Positions 10,302 to 18,289 of a stretch of 36,222 nt of DNA are shown piece by piece. The translations under genes were made by a program, and so were the position numbers. This DNA is from Acidobacteriaceae bacterium. Lineage in GTDB: Bacteria > Acidobacteriota > Terriglobia > Terriglobales > Acidobacteriaceae. Below the pieces are notes generated by a model. The model made no database searches. It had not been told where the DNA came from and saw nothing but the letters and a program-made list of their open reading frames with translations. The DNA lies in the NCBI GenBank assembly GCA_030037635.1, contig JASHQH010000026.1:1-36222 (forward strand), given 5' to 3'. Positions within the stretch are counted from its first letter, which is position 1, and each line of letters begins with the position of its first letter.

Positions 10302-12043
10302 TGCGGGCATCGTCTCAGGTTTTGCTGCGCGCGTTGCTTGCCGCCGCGTTGCTGCTCTGCGGCTTGCTTGCTGCGCATGCATTGGCTGCTCCGCGTGAAT
10401 CGAGTCTCGATCAGCAGCTCAAACAGCTGGCAGCCGAGCAACGGTGGAACGACATCATCCTGCTGCTCGAGCCGATCGCGCCTCGCTCGGCCTCAATGGA
10501 CTTTTACCTGGGAATCGCATGGGCGCAGCTTGGCCGCTACGCTGAAGCGCAAAGCGTGCTCGAAACGGGGCGCCGGCTTGCGCCCGGCGACCCGCGATTT
10601 CCCGTTGAACTGGCCGGCGTTGCCTTCAAGCAGAAGAACGATCCCCAAGCCATCGCCTACCTGCGCCAGGCTCTTCGCCCCGCGCCCGGCGATGCGTATG
10701 CCAACGACTTTCTGGGTACGATCTACTATCTCGAGGGCAACCTCGAAGCGTCGCTCAAATATTGGAACCGAGCGGGCAAACCACAGATCGCAGAGGTACG
10801 GGAGGAACCGCGCCCCCGCGTTTCCGCGGCTCTGCTTGACCATGCGTTTGCCTTCGCGCCGGCCTCAACCATGACGCGGTCGCAGCTTCTTGCCAGCGAC
10901 GCGCGTCTCGGCGGCTTGGGAATCTTTCCGCAATTTCAAATCGATTTGAACGCGCGCAGCGATGGCAAATTCGATGCTGTCTTCCGCGGCAGCGAGCTCG
11001 ACGGCATGGGCGACACCACGCTGGAGAAGGTTTTTCTCTTTTTTCAAGGGCTACCCTTTCAGGAGGTCAATCCGCAGTACTACAACCTGCGCCGGCAAGC
11101 CATCAACTTCGATTCCATGTTCCGCTGGGACGCCCAGAAGCGGCGGCTCCTGGCCCAAGCGTCCGGACCGTTTGAGCGCAGCGCCATGAACCGATGGGAT
11201 TTGACCGCCGATCTACGCAACGAAAACTGGGCGATTCGAAACGGATTCGAAGGCCCGGCGCCGGTGCTTGCCAGTTTCAATATGCGTACTGCACTGGCAA
11301 CCGTCGAGCTGGCCTCGCAAAGCAGCGACCGCTTCGCATGGTCGGCCGGCGCCGAACTTTCGTATCGCGACTTTCGCAGTGTTGCGCCTGGGACGGTCCT
11401 CACGCCGCAGATGCTCGCCGCAGGCTACCAAATCAAGCAAATCGCACAATTCGACAGCACCTTCTGGCGCGTGCCTGAACGCCGCTTCACTATGACGGCC
11501 GCAGCTGCATCCCAGGCCGCGCGCCTGTGGTCTACGCCGCAGGAATCGTCTGAAAAGCTTACCGGCTTGCTTGGATGGCACTGGTTTCCGCAAACGCGGG
11601 GCGACGACTACGAAACTTCGCAGCAACTGCGCGCCGGCAAAACCTTCGGCCAGGTTCCTTTCGACGGGCTGTTCATTCTTGGACTGGAGCGCGACAACGA
11701 TCTTCCCTTGCGCGCCCACATTGGCACGCGTGACGGCCGAAAGGGGAGCGCTCCGTTCGGCCGGGACTACTTCCTCGAGAACTGGGAACTCGACAAGATC
11801 CTTTATAGCAATGGGATTTTCAAGTTCCAGCTCGGGCCGTTGTTCGACATCGGAAAAATCGCCGACCCGGGTACAGTGCTCGGCTCGCACGAATGGCTTT
11901 TCGACACTGGCGCACAGGTCAAGCTGCACGTGTTCGGCAGAGGATTGGTCTTTTCTTACGGGAAGGACCTGCGCACCGGCAACAACGCGTTCTATCTTTC
12001 GCTGATTCAACCCGGAAACGGCCAGGCGGAGGCGGGAAAATAG
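10301..12043 (+). CDS. TPR protein with C-terminal outer-membrane beta-barrel-like domain
   Basis: A 580-residue secreted protein starting at the ATG at 10301. A signal peptide ends around ALAA at residue 30. Residues ~35-170 hold TPR-like helical repeats (MDFYLGIAWAQLGRYAEAQ, FPVELAGVAFKQKNDPQAIA, YANDFLGTIYYLEGNLEA). From ~200 the sequence becomes amphipathic strands with many aromatic residues, such as INFDSMFRWDAQKRR and RWDLTADLRNENWAI. It ends in VFGRGLVFSYGKDLRTGN and a final aromatic strand, a pattern seen in outer-membrane barrels of the Omp85/surface-antigen kind, though I see no clear POTRA domain. It is the last gene of the cassette and could anchor the peptidase and the small proteins to the outer membrane. 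The barrel call is an inference from strand pattern only. Confidence 0.7.
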   Translation: MRASSQVLLRALLAAALLLCGLLAAHALAAPRESSLDQQLKQLAAEQRWNDIILLLEPIAPRSASMDFYLGIAWAQLGRYAEAQSVLETGRRLAPGDPRFPVELAGVAFKQKNDPQAIAYLRQALRPAPGDAYANDFLGTIYYLEGNLEASLKYWNRAGKPQIAEVREEPRPRVSAALLDHAFAFAPASTMTRSQLLASDARLGGLGIFPQFQIDLNARSDGKFDAVFRGSELDGMGDTTLEKVFLFFQGLPFQEVNPQYYNLRRQAINFDSMFRWDAQKRRLLAQASGPFERSAMNRWDLTADLRNENWAIRNGFEGPAPVLASFNMRTALATVELASQSSDRFAWSAGAELSYRDFRSVAPGTVLTPQMLAAGYQIKQIAQFDSTFWRVPERRFTMTAAAASQAARLWSTPQESSEKLTGLLGWHWFPQTRGDDYETSQQLRAGKTFGQVPFDGLFILGLERDNDLPLRAHIGTRDGRKGSAPFGRDYFLENWELDKILYSNGIFKFQLGPLFDIGKIADPGTVLGSHEWLFDTGAQVKLHVFGRGLVFSYGKDLRTGNNAFYLSLIQPGNGQAEAGK

Positions 12044-12058
12044 TTGTTGCAACGAATA
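12043..12058. promoter_or_regulatory. GTTGCAAC dyad, copy 1, upstream of yceI
   Basis: GTTGTTGCAACGAATA, centred on the perfect 8-bp palindrome GTTGCAAC, 69 bases before the yceI start. The same 16 bases occur before the pirin gene. Dyads of this size are typical of MarR- or HxlR-type regulators, but no regulator gene for it is in view. Confidence 0.5.
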
Positions 12059-12126
12059 CCGCTCCCCCGCATCGAACAAAAAGTGGGCCGGCAACACCCA
12101 ATCTTCAAAAAAGGAGCATCCTGGCA

Positions 12127-12684
12127 ATGACCCCAGCATCAGTAACTCCAGCCGCTACAACCACTTGGAACATCGATCCCGCTCATTCGTCAGCCGAGTT
12201 CAAGGTGAAACACATGATGATTTCCAACGTGAAAGGCAGTTTTTCGGGGCTTTCGGGCGTACTGACCGAGCACCTCACCGACTCCACGCTCTCTTCGATC
12301 GAGGCCTCAGTCCCCGTAGCCACCATTACGACCGGCGACCCAAAGCGCGACGGGCACCTGAAAAGCGCCGATTTCTTCGACGCCGAGAAGTACCCGACGC
12401 TGAACTTCAAATCAACCAAGGTTGTGGGCAAGGGCGACGCCTACCAGGTGACAGGCGACCTGACGATCCACGGCGTGACAAAGCCGGCAACCTTCGCGAT
12501 TGACGGTCCAAGCGCTCCCGCGAAAGACCCTTGGGGAAACACCCGCATCGGGCTCTCTGCCACCGCAAAGATTAACCGCAAAGATTTCGGGCTCAACTGG
12601 AACGCGTCCCTCGAGGCCGGCGGCTTCCTGGTGGGCGACGAAGTTTCCATCACTCTCGACGTCCAGTTCATCAAGGCCGGATAA
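12127..12684 (+). CDS. YceI-family protein (lipocalin-like isoprenoid carrier)
   Basis: A 185-residue YceI-domain protein. The family folds as a lipocalin-like barrel that binds long isoprenoid chains such as polyprenyl pyrophosphate or ubiquinone precursors. Motifs seen are WNIDPAHSSAEFKVKHMMISNVKGSFSG at the start, then GHLKSADFFDAEKYPTL, GDLTIHGVTKP and ALSATAKINRKDFGLNW-like strands toward the end. There is no signal peptide, so this member should be cytoplasmic, unlike E. coli YceI. The start is the ATG at 12127 with AAGGAG ten bases upstream. The gene is flanked by two copies of the GTTGCAAC dyad, so it may be co-regulated with the pirin gene that follows. YceI and pirin are both linked to redox or quinone stress in other bacteria. 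Confidence 0.9.
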   Translation: MTPASVTPAATTTWNIDPAHSSAEFKVKHMMISNVKGSFSGLSGVLTEHLTDSTLSSIEASVPVATITTGDPKRDGHLKSADFFDAEKYPTLNFKSTKVVGKGDAYQVTGDLTIHGVTKPATFAIDGPSAPAKDPWGNTRIGLSATAKINRKDFGLNWNASLEAGGFLVGDEVSITLDVQFIKAG

Positions 12685-12757
12685 TCGGCGGAATCGGTTG
12701 CGATCGAGGCGAGGGAAGCGACGCAGGGCGCTGCCCGTGGTTTCTGCTGTCTGAATG

Positions 12758-12773
12758 GTTGTTGCAACGAATA
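12758..12773. promoter_or_regulatory. GTTGCAAC dyad, copy 2, upstream of pirin gene
   Basis: Identical over 16 bases to the element before yceI (GTTGTTGCAACGAATA). In both places CGCATC-N-A follows at the same distance. It lies 144 bases before the pirin start. The repeat is too long to be expected by chance 700 bases apart. Confidence 0.5.
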
Positions 12774-12916
12774 ATTTCTCCGCGCATCCAATAGGCTATA
12801 GGGTAAGGTGAAACGGAGCAGGCTTGCGGGGCGCGCCGAGCAACATGGCGGCGCGCCAAATTGCATTGCAGTGCCGCGCCAGGCTTGCGGCCGCCGTCTT
12901 GCCCGGGAGGTTTCCC

Positions 12917-13822
12917 ATGTCACTTAGAGCAGTGAGAGAGATTTATCAAACCAAGCCCACCATTGAGGGCGCAGGCGTCAAGCTGCAGCGCGCGTTCGGC
13001 TTCGGCAAAACCTCAGAATTCGACCCATTTCTGCTTCTCGACGATTTCCGCAACGAGAATCCGGCCGACTACCTCGCCGGCTTTCCCTGGCATCCGCATC
13101 GCGGCATCGAAACCATCACCTACGTGCTGGCCGGCGAAGTGGCGCACGGCGACAGCCTGGGCAACAAGGGCCGCATGACCGCGGGCGACGTGCAGTGGAT
13201 GACGGCCGGCAGCGGCATCCTGCACCAGGAGATGCCCAAGGGCGATGAGCGTGGCCGCATGCACGGCTTCCAGCTATGGGCCAACCTGCCCGCGCACCTG
13301 AAGATGACCAAGCCGCGCTACCAGGACATCCCCTCGAGCGCCATCCCCGAGGTGACCGAGGATGACGGCACCAGGGCGCGCATCATCTGCGGCCAGTTCT
13401 GGGGCAAAACGGGCCCCGTCGAGGGCGTGGCCGCCGACCCGCGGTACGTCGACATCTCGGTCCCGCCCTTCAAGCGCAAGCGTATCCAGGTGGAAACCAC
13501 GCGCAATGCTTTCGCCTACGTTTTCGCCGGCGCCGGAACCTTTCGCGACGCGTCGACGCCGCAGGCAGTGCTGACCGAATCGGCTGTCGATCCCAACGCG
13601 CAGCCCGTCTATGACGCGAAAAACCACTCGCTCGTGCTCTTCGAGCGCGGCGACGAGATCGTGGTCCAGGCTGGTCCTGAAGGCATCCGCTTTCTGCTCG
13701 TTTCCGGCAAGCCTCTTGAGGAGCCGGTGGCGTGGTACGGCCCCATCGTGATGAACACACAGGCCGAACTGCGCCAGGCCATGACTGAGTTGCAGGAAGG
13801 CACATTCATCCGCCACGGATGA
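12917..13822 (+). CDS. Pirin family protein (bicupin)
   Basis: A 301-residue two-cupin protein. The N-terminal cupin has the complete metal set: His59 and His61 in WHPHRGIET, and His103 and Glu105 in ILHQEMP. This matches the Fe-binding residues of human pirin. The family includes quercetin 2,3-dioxygenases (YhhW) and redox-responsive regulators; sequence alone does not say which activity this one has. The C-terminal cupin (from ~195, with a FAYVFAGAG strand) lacks an obvious metal site. The start is the ATG with GGGAGG six bases upstream. It sits behind the second GTTGCAAC dyad and is probably transcribed alone. Confidence 0.93.
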   Translation: MSLRAVREIYQTKPTIEGAGVKLQRAFGFGKTSEFDPFLLLDDFRNENPADYLAGFPWHPHRGIETITYVLAGEVAHGDSLGNKGRMTAGDVQWMTAGSGILHQEMPKGDERGRMHGFQLWANLPAHLKMTKPRYQDIPSSAIPEVTEDDGTRARIICGQFWGKTGPVEGVAADPRYVDISVPPFKRKRIQVETTRNAFAYVFAGAGTFRDASTPQAVLTESAVDPNAQPVYDAKNHSLVLFERGDEIVVQAGPEGIRFLLVSGKPLEEPVAWYGPIVMNTQAELRQAMTELQEGTFIRHG

Positions 13823-13948
13823 GCGCGAGGCGCAGCCGCCAGGGCGCTCTCCGGGCTGCGTTTCATCTGCACCGGGGCGGGATTTTCGGTTTCGTGCCAT
13901 TCTTTCCCCGGCCCTGCGCTCCTGATAAACTAACCAATATCGTGGCGT

Positions 13949-14025
13949 AGGCGCGTAGCTCAGTTGGTTAGAGCGCTTCCTTGACACGGAAGAGGTCGTT
14001 GGTTCGAATCCAATCGTGCCTACCA
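13949..14025 (+). tRNA. tRNA-Val (anticodon GAC)
   Basis: A 77-base cloverleaf with encoded CCA. The acceptor stem AGGCGCG / CGTGCCT is complete apart from one G-T pair. The D-arm contains GCTC-AGTTGGTTA-GAGC. The anticodon stem is CTTCC / GGAAG with loop TTGACAC, so the anticodon is GAC (13983-13985), reading valine codons GUC and GUU. The T-arm is GTTGG-TTCGAAT-CCAAT. No T-rich terminator hairpin is obvious right after it. No second copy of its 3' end was noticed in the window. Confidence 0.96.
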
Positions 14026-14077
14026 TTTCTCCTCAAAAAATCAAGCCGTGACGAGCGCATTTTCCGGCGCTGGCCCA

Positions 14078-14106
14078 CCGTGATGAAATGACAGCATCAC
14101 GGGAGG
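14078..14106 (+). promoter_or_regulatory. Hairpin overlapping the ribosome-binding site of the glycoside hydrolase gene
   Basis: A perfect 8-bp stem CCGTGATG / CATCACGG with a 9-nt loop ends within GGGAGG, the Shine-Dalgarno sequence at 14101-14106. Folding would pair the first two G's of that site and stack against the rest, so it could lower initiation. The structure is seen; the regulation is inferred. Confidence 0.45.
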
Positions 14107-14113
14107 CGCAAGT

Positions 14114-16336
14114 ATGAGCAGCCGTCGCGATTTCGTGAAGGGGTCGGCACTGGCCGCAACCGGAGCGCTTTTGCCCGCAACGGTTGGCGGCAACTTGTAT
14201 GCGGGCGGCGAGACGGCGAGCCCGGCGCAGCCTGCGAGCGCAGCGGGAGCGTGGTACGACCGGCCGATGCGCTGGGCGCAGCTGGCCTTTGTCGAAGACG
14301 ACCCCGGCAACTACGACCCGAAGTTCTGGCTCGACTACTTCCGCAGCGTTCATGCCGACGGCGCGTGCCTGAGCGCAGGCGGCGTGGTGGCGTTCTATCC
14401 CACTCGGATTCCACTGCAGCAGCGCAGCCCGTGGCTGGGCGATGGCGACGCGTTTGGCCACCTGATGGCGGGGTGCCGCGCGATGGGCATGAATGTGATC
14501 GCCCGGACCGACGCGCACGCCTGTTGGCAGAAGGTCTATGACGCGCATCCCGACTGGATCAGGGTGGATGCGAGCGGGCATCCGGTACGGCATCCCTCCG
14601 ATCCGCGCTATTGGGAGACTTGCGCGCTCGGTCCTTACAACTTCGAATTCATGACCGCCGTGCATGAAGAGATCATGCAGCGCTACAAGCCCGACGGAAT
14701 CTTTACCAACCGCTGGGCGGGAAGCGGCATGTGCTATTGCGAGCACTGCCGGCAAAACTTCAGGCGGGCGTCGGGGCTGGAACTGCCGCGCACCAACAAC
14801 CCGCAGGATGCGGCGAGGAAGCAATACATCGTGTGGCACCAGCAACGTCTCCTTGAGCTGTGGCGCTTGTGGAACGAGAAGATCAGGGCGATCAGTCCCG
14901 ATGCCAGCTACATTGCCAACGCGGGCGGCGGCGCGCTGAGCGATCTGGACATGAAGACCATTGCCGAGCTGGCGCCAACGATGGTGGCCGATCGCCAGAG
15001 CCGGCACGGGCTTATGCCTCCCTGGACGAACGGTAAGAATGGCAAGGAATATCGCGCCACCATGGGCAACAAAGCCATCGCAGGCATCTTCAGCGTGGGC
15101 ATCGACGACGAGCATCGCTGGAAGGACTCGGTGCAGAATGGCAGCGAGATTCGTTTGTGGGTCGCCGATGGAGTGGCGCAGGGGTTGCGGCCGTGGTTCG
15201 TCAAATTCAACGCCAAACCCATTGACCGGCGCTGGCTTCCGGTGGTGAAAGAAATCTTCGAATGGCATTACGCCAACGAGACCTATCTTAGAAATGTGCG
15301 GCCCCTGGCTCGCGTGGGCCTCGTCTACTCGCAACAGAGCGCATGGTTCTACGGCGGAGAGCAGGCGCGCGAGAAGATCGAAGAGCCGGGACTTGGATTC
15401 TACGAGGCTCTGGTCGAGGCGCGTATCCCGTTCGAGATGGTTCACGACCGTTGCCTCGACGAAGAGCATCTGGCGGCGCTCCGCGCTCTGATCCTCCCGA
15501 ATATTGCCGCCTTATCAGGCGAGCAGTGCCAGCGCTTGCGCGCGTTTGTCGAGCGCGGCGGCGGCCTGGTTGCTACCTATGAGACTTCGCTTTTCGACGA
15601 GTGGGGTGTGCGGCGGAAGGACTTCGGCCTGGCCTCGCTGTTCGGCGCCTCGTATGCCGGCAGGGTTGAAGAGAACATGCTGAATTCCTACCTGAGCCTC
15701 GCGGACACCACGGCCAACGCGCCTCACCCGCTGTTGCGCGGATTCGAAGATGCAGGACGGATTATCAACGCGGTGAATCAAGTGACAGTGACACCGGCCG
15801 ACGATCGGCGCTTCACCCCGCTGCGCATCGTGCCATCCTATCCTGATCTTCCCATGGAGTCGGTTTACACGCAGCCCGGCGTGGCGCACCTACCCGGCGT
15901 CTATCTCGAGCAGGTTGGGGCCGGCCGCGTGGTTTATTTTCCCGGGGACATCGATCGCACCTTCTGGCAAGTGCTCAACATGGACCACGGAAAGCTGCTG
16001 CGCAACGCGGTGGAGTGGGCTACCAGCGAGGCCCCTCCTGCGACGGTGGAAGGCAAAGGCGTCATCGATGTGGCTCTGTGGGAACAGAAGGACTCGATGA
16101 CTCTTCACCTGGTCAATCTAACCAATCCCATGATGATGAAGGGGCCGGTGCGGGAGATTCTGCCTGTTTCGGGTCAAAAAATCGCGTTGAAAATCCCGCC
16201 GGGACGGCGGGTTAAGCGAGTTCATCTACTTGTAGCCGGGCGCGAGGTCGGTTATCGCACCGAGCGTGACACGATTTTTCTTGAGACTCCGCCCATTGAG
16301 CTGCATGAAGTGGTGGCGGTGGACTTTCTGGTGTAG
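14114..16336 (+). CDS. Tat-exported GHL6-like glycoside hydrolase with beta-galactosidase trimerisation-like domain
   Basis: A 740-residue protein. The N-terminus SSRRDFVKGSALAATGALLPA is a twin-arginine signal (SRRxFVK), so it is exported folded. Residues ~45-340 form a predicted TIM-barrel region of the hypothetical glycosyl hydrolase 6 type (RWAQLAFVEDDPGNYD, GMNVIARTDAHACW, PDGIFTNRW). It contains a paired-cysteine motif CYCEHC. Residues ~400-600 resemble the class-I glutamine-amidotransferase-like trimerisation domain of GH42 beta-galactosidases (RVGLVYSQQSAWFYG, LILPNIAALSGEQCQRLRAFVERGGGLVATYETS). The C-terminal ~120 residues look like a beta domain. The substrate is unknown and the catalytic acids cannot be assigned by eye. 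It stands alone after the tRNA with a strong GGGAGG site. Confidence 0.75.
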   Translation: MSSRRDFVKGSALAATGALLPATVGGNLYAGGETASPAQPASAAGAWYDRPMRWAQLAFVEDDPGNYDPKFWLDYFRSVHADGACLSAGGVVAFYPTRIPLQQRSPWLGDGDAFGHLMAGCRAMGMNVIARTDAHACWQKVYDAHPDWIRVDASGHPVRHPSDPRYWETCALGPYNFEFMTAVHEEIMQRYKPDGIFTNRWAGSGMCYCEHCRQNFRRASGLELPRTNNPQDAARKQYIVWHQQRLLELWRLWNEKIRAISPDASYIANAGGGALSDLDMKTIAELAPTMVADRQSRHGLMPPWTNGKNGKEYRATMGNKAIAGIFSVGIDDEHRWKDSVQNGSEIRLWVADGVAQGLRPWFVKFNAKPIDRRWLPVVKEIFEWHYANETYLRNVRPLARVGLVYSQQSAWFYGGEQAREKIEEPGLGFYEALVEARIPFEMVHDRCLDEEHLAALRALILPNIAALSGEQCQRLRAFVERGGGLVATYETSLFDEWGVRRKDFGLASLFGASYAGRVEENMLNSYLSLADTTANAPHPLLRGFEDAGRIINAVNQVTVTPADDRRFTPLRIVPSYPDLPMESVYTQPGVAHLPGVYLEQVGAGRVVYFPGDIDRTFWQVLNMDHGKLLRNAVEWATSEAPPATVEGKGVIDVALWEQKDSMTLHLVNLTNPMMMKGPVREILPVSGQKIALKIPPGRRVKRVHLLVAGREVGYRTERDTIFLETPPIELHEVVAVDFLV

Positions 16337-16570
16337 GCGGGCGGTGGGCGACCGGTCGCTGGAATGGCAAATTCGCGATGGCATAGCGAATCTGGAAGCG
16401 CTATGGGCGAGAAACCGGGGTCCGTGCGGTAACCTTTCAAGGCAACGGCAGGAGCGAATTCCGTGCCGCCCGCGCAACTTGGCCCTGCTATCCTGACTTC
16501 GTTTACGCGTACCGGGCCCTGGGCCCCCGCGGACGGGTTTTCGTGCGTCCAAATATAGTTGGAGGAAGCC

Positions 16571-17023
16571 GTGCCGGAACGGAGAGCGCGAAAACATCAT
16601 CAGGATCGCGTAGCCGAGGCGCTGCGAGAAGAAATTGGGGCCATGATTGAGGGCGAACTCTCCGACCCACGCATCGATTTCTGCCATGTGAGCGAAGTGG
16701 CGCTGAACCCCGGCGGCAAGTCGGCGCGCGTCTACGTTGCCATTGACAGTGCGGCAAAGGACATTGCCAAAGCGGAGGCAGAAACGATTTCCGGCCTCGA
16801 TGCAGCCAAAGGATACATCCGTCATGAGTTGAAAGAGCGGATGGGCGTGCGGCGCGTACCCGATTTGAGTTTCCTCGCCGACCGCTCAGGCCGTTTTCAG
16901 GCGCGCATCGAAGAGCTGATAAGCCGCTCGCGCAAGCCTGCCGCGGCTGAGCGCCGCAATCGAGCGCGCCAAGACCCCGTAAACGCGAACTCGCCGCCGA
17001 AGCCCGAAGCGCGGCCGAATTGA
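16571..17023 (+). CDS. rbfA: Ribosome-binding factor A
   Basis: Binds the 30S subunit late in assembly and is needed for 16S rRNA 5'-end maturation. It has 150 residues with the KH-like RbfA core at ~5-115. The core begins RARKHHQDRVAEALREEIGAMIEGELSDPR; then come FCHVSEVALNPGGKSARVYVAI and VPDLSFLADRS. The basic, Pro/Asn-rich tail after 125 is a typical variable end. The GTG at 16571 is chosen since GGAGG lies five bases upstream; a TTG at 16559 would place that site inside the gene. nrnA follows after four bases. In many bacteria rbfA lies directly behind infB, but here infB is 7 kb away on the other strand. Confidence 0.93.
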   Translation: MPERRARKHHQDRVAEALREEIGAMIEGELSDPRIDFCHVSEVALNPGGKSARVYVAIDSAAKDIAKAEAETISGLDAAKGYIRHELKERMGVRRVPDLSFLADRSGRFQARIEELISRSRKPAAAERRNRARQDPVNANSPPKPEARPN

Positions 17024-17027
17024 CTAA

Positions 17028-18092
17028 ATGAATCGTGGATCGAAAAAATCCGCAGAGAATGGAACGGCGTTGCTGCCTGAGGACGGCTCCGCCGTGAACT
17101 CCGGGCGTTCCCAAGCGGATCCGATTGCGGCCATTCTTAAAGTTTTGCGCCGTGGCAACCGGTTCCTTATCTGCTCTCACACGCGGCCCGACGGCGATGC
17201 CATCGGCTCGATGCTGGCTTTGGGCATGATCCTCAAACAAATGGGGAAGCGCGCCGATCTGATCATGGCCGACCGCGTACCGACACTCTACCGGTGGCTG
17301 CCGGGCGCCGATACCATCCGCACCACCATGCGCGTGGACGGCTCCTACGATGCGGCTATCTTGCTGGAATGCGACGGAGTGGAGCGCACGCGCCTGCGCG
17401 GACTGGAAAAGTTCTGCTTAATCAATATCGACCACCACATCAGCGGCCGGCCGTTTGCTGACCTGAATTGGATCGAGCACGATGCCGTGAGCGTAGGCAA
17501 GATGGTTTATCGGCTGGGCCGTGCCGCGGGCGCGACCCTGACGCCGGAGTTGGCAAATTGCCTGTACACAACTGTGCTGACCGATACCGGCGGGTTCCTG
17601 TACGGCGCCGTGCGCGAGTCCACCTTTGCGCTGGCTCGCGATCTGGTGCGGGCGGGAGCCGACCCCATTGCCATTGCGCAGGAGATCTACTTTTCTGCAC
17701 CTGCCTCCAAACTTCTCATATTGGGCGCCGCGCTCCGCAACCTGAAGCGTGAAGGACGCATCGCCTGGCTCTGGGTAACGCATCAGGACATGATGCGCAC
17801 CTGCGCAGCCGAAGAAGATTGCGAAGGCATTGTGAACATCGCCCTGGGCATGGCAGATATCGAGACGACGGTCTTTCTGCGCGAACTGCCCGAGGGGCGC
17901 GTGCGTTTGAGCCTGCGCAGCAAGGGCGAAGTAAACGTAGCCGATATCGCCGCGCGCCTGGGCGGAGGCGGCCACGAAAACGCCTCCGGCTGCACCGTGG
18001 ACGGTCCACTTTCGCGCGCTCTCGAAGAAATTCTTGCTCTGCTGCGCGGCGCTTTGGCCAAAAAAAACGGCAGAGTCTCCAAACGAGCGTGA
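17028..18092 (+). CDS. nrnA: DHH-family bifunctional oligoribonuclease / PAP phosphatase
   Basis: Degrades 2-5-nt RNA and dephosphorylates 3'-phosphoadenosine 5'-phosphate. It has 354 residues. The DHH domain has motif I SHTRPDGDAIGS (His51, Asp55, Asp57), motif II LLECDG (Asp116) and motif III NIDHH (Asp135, His136, His137), with a further Asp in TVLTDTGGF. The DHHA1 domain ends with GGGGHENASGC, the substrate-binding loop. The order rbfA-nrnA is common and supports the call. There is an N-terminal extension of ~35 residues before the core and no clear Shine-Dalgarno sequence before the ATG. Translation may be coupled to rbfA, whose stop is four bases upstream. Confidence 0.92.
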   Translation: MNRGSKKSAENGTALLPEDGSAVNSGRSQADPIAAILKVLRRGNRFLICSHTRPDGDAIGSMLALGMILKQMGKRADLIMADRVPTLYRWLPGADTIRTTMRVDGSYDAAILLECDGVERTRLRGLEKFCLINIDHHISGRPFADLNWIEHDAVSVGKMVYRLGRAAGATLTPELANCLYTTVLTDTGGFLYGAVRESTFALARDLVRAGADPIAIAQEIYFSAPASKLLILGAALRNLKREGRIAWLWVTHQDMMRTCAAEEDCEGIVNIALGMADIETTVFLRELPEGRVRLSLRSKGEVNVADIAARLGGGGHENASGCTVDGPLSRALEEILALLRGALAKKNGRVSKRA

Positions 18093-18289
18093 TAACAGGC
18101 TCTTGAGCCAAGCCGTTGAGAATCCTGAAAAATCTGATAGCCTTGACGCTGGCGAAATGCCGCAACATTGCCTTGCCGGTTGCGGCTTTCAAAGCGTGCG
18201 GGCCGGGGCGGCTCATCCTCCATCTGTCCTGTGCCAAAAGCAGAGCCGTTGTTGGGATATAGACAAGCTGCTGCGCGCTTCCTGGAACA

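Noticed and set aside
11213-12139. 308-codon minus-strand frame opposite the TPR/barrel gene
   Set aside because: No ribosome-binding site or domain, and the sense gene has a signal peptide, TPRs and operon context.
13274-14026. 250-codon minus-strand frame starting MVGTIGFEPTTSSV
   Set aside because: The start is the reverse translation of tRNA-Val and the rest is antisense to pirin, a well-known annotation artefact.
14033-15469. 478-codon open frame on the minus strand across the glycoside hydrolase gene
   Set aside because: It is antisense to a gene with a Tat signal and clear domains, its product is His/Arg/Ala-rich without motifs, and it runs through unrelated codon positions.
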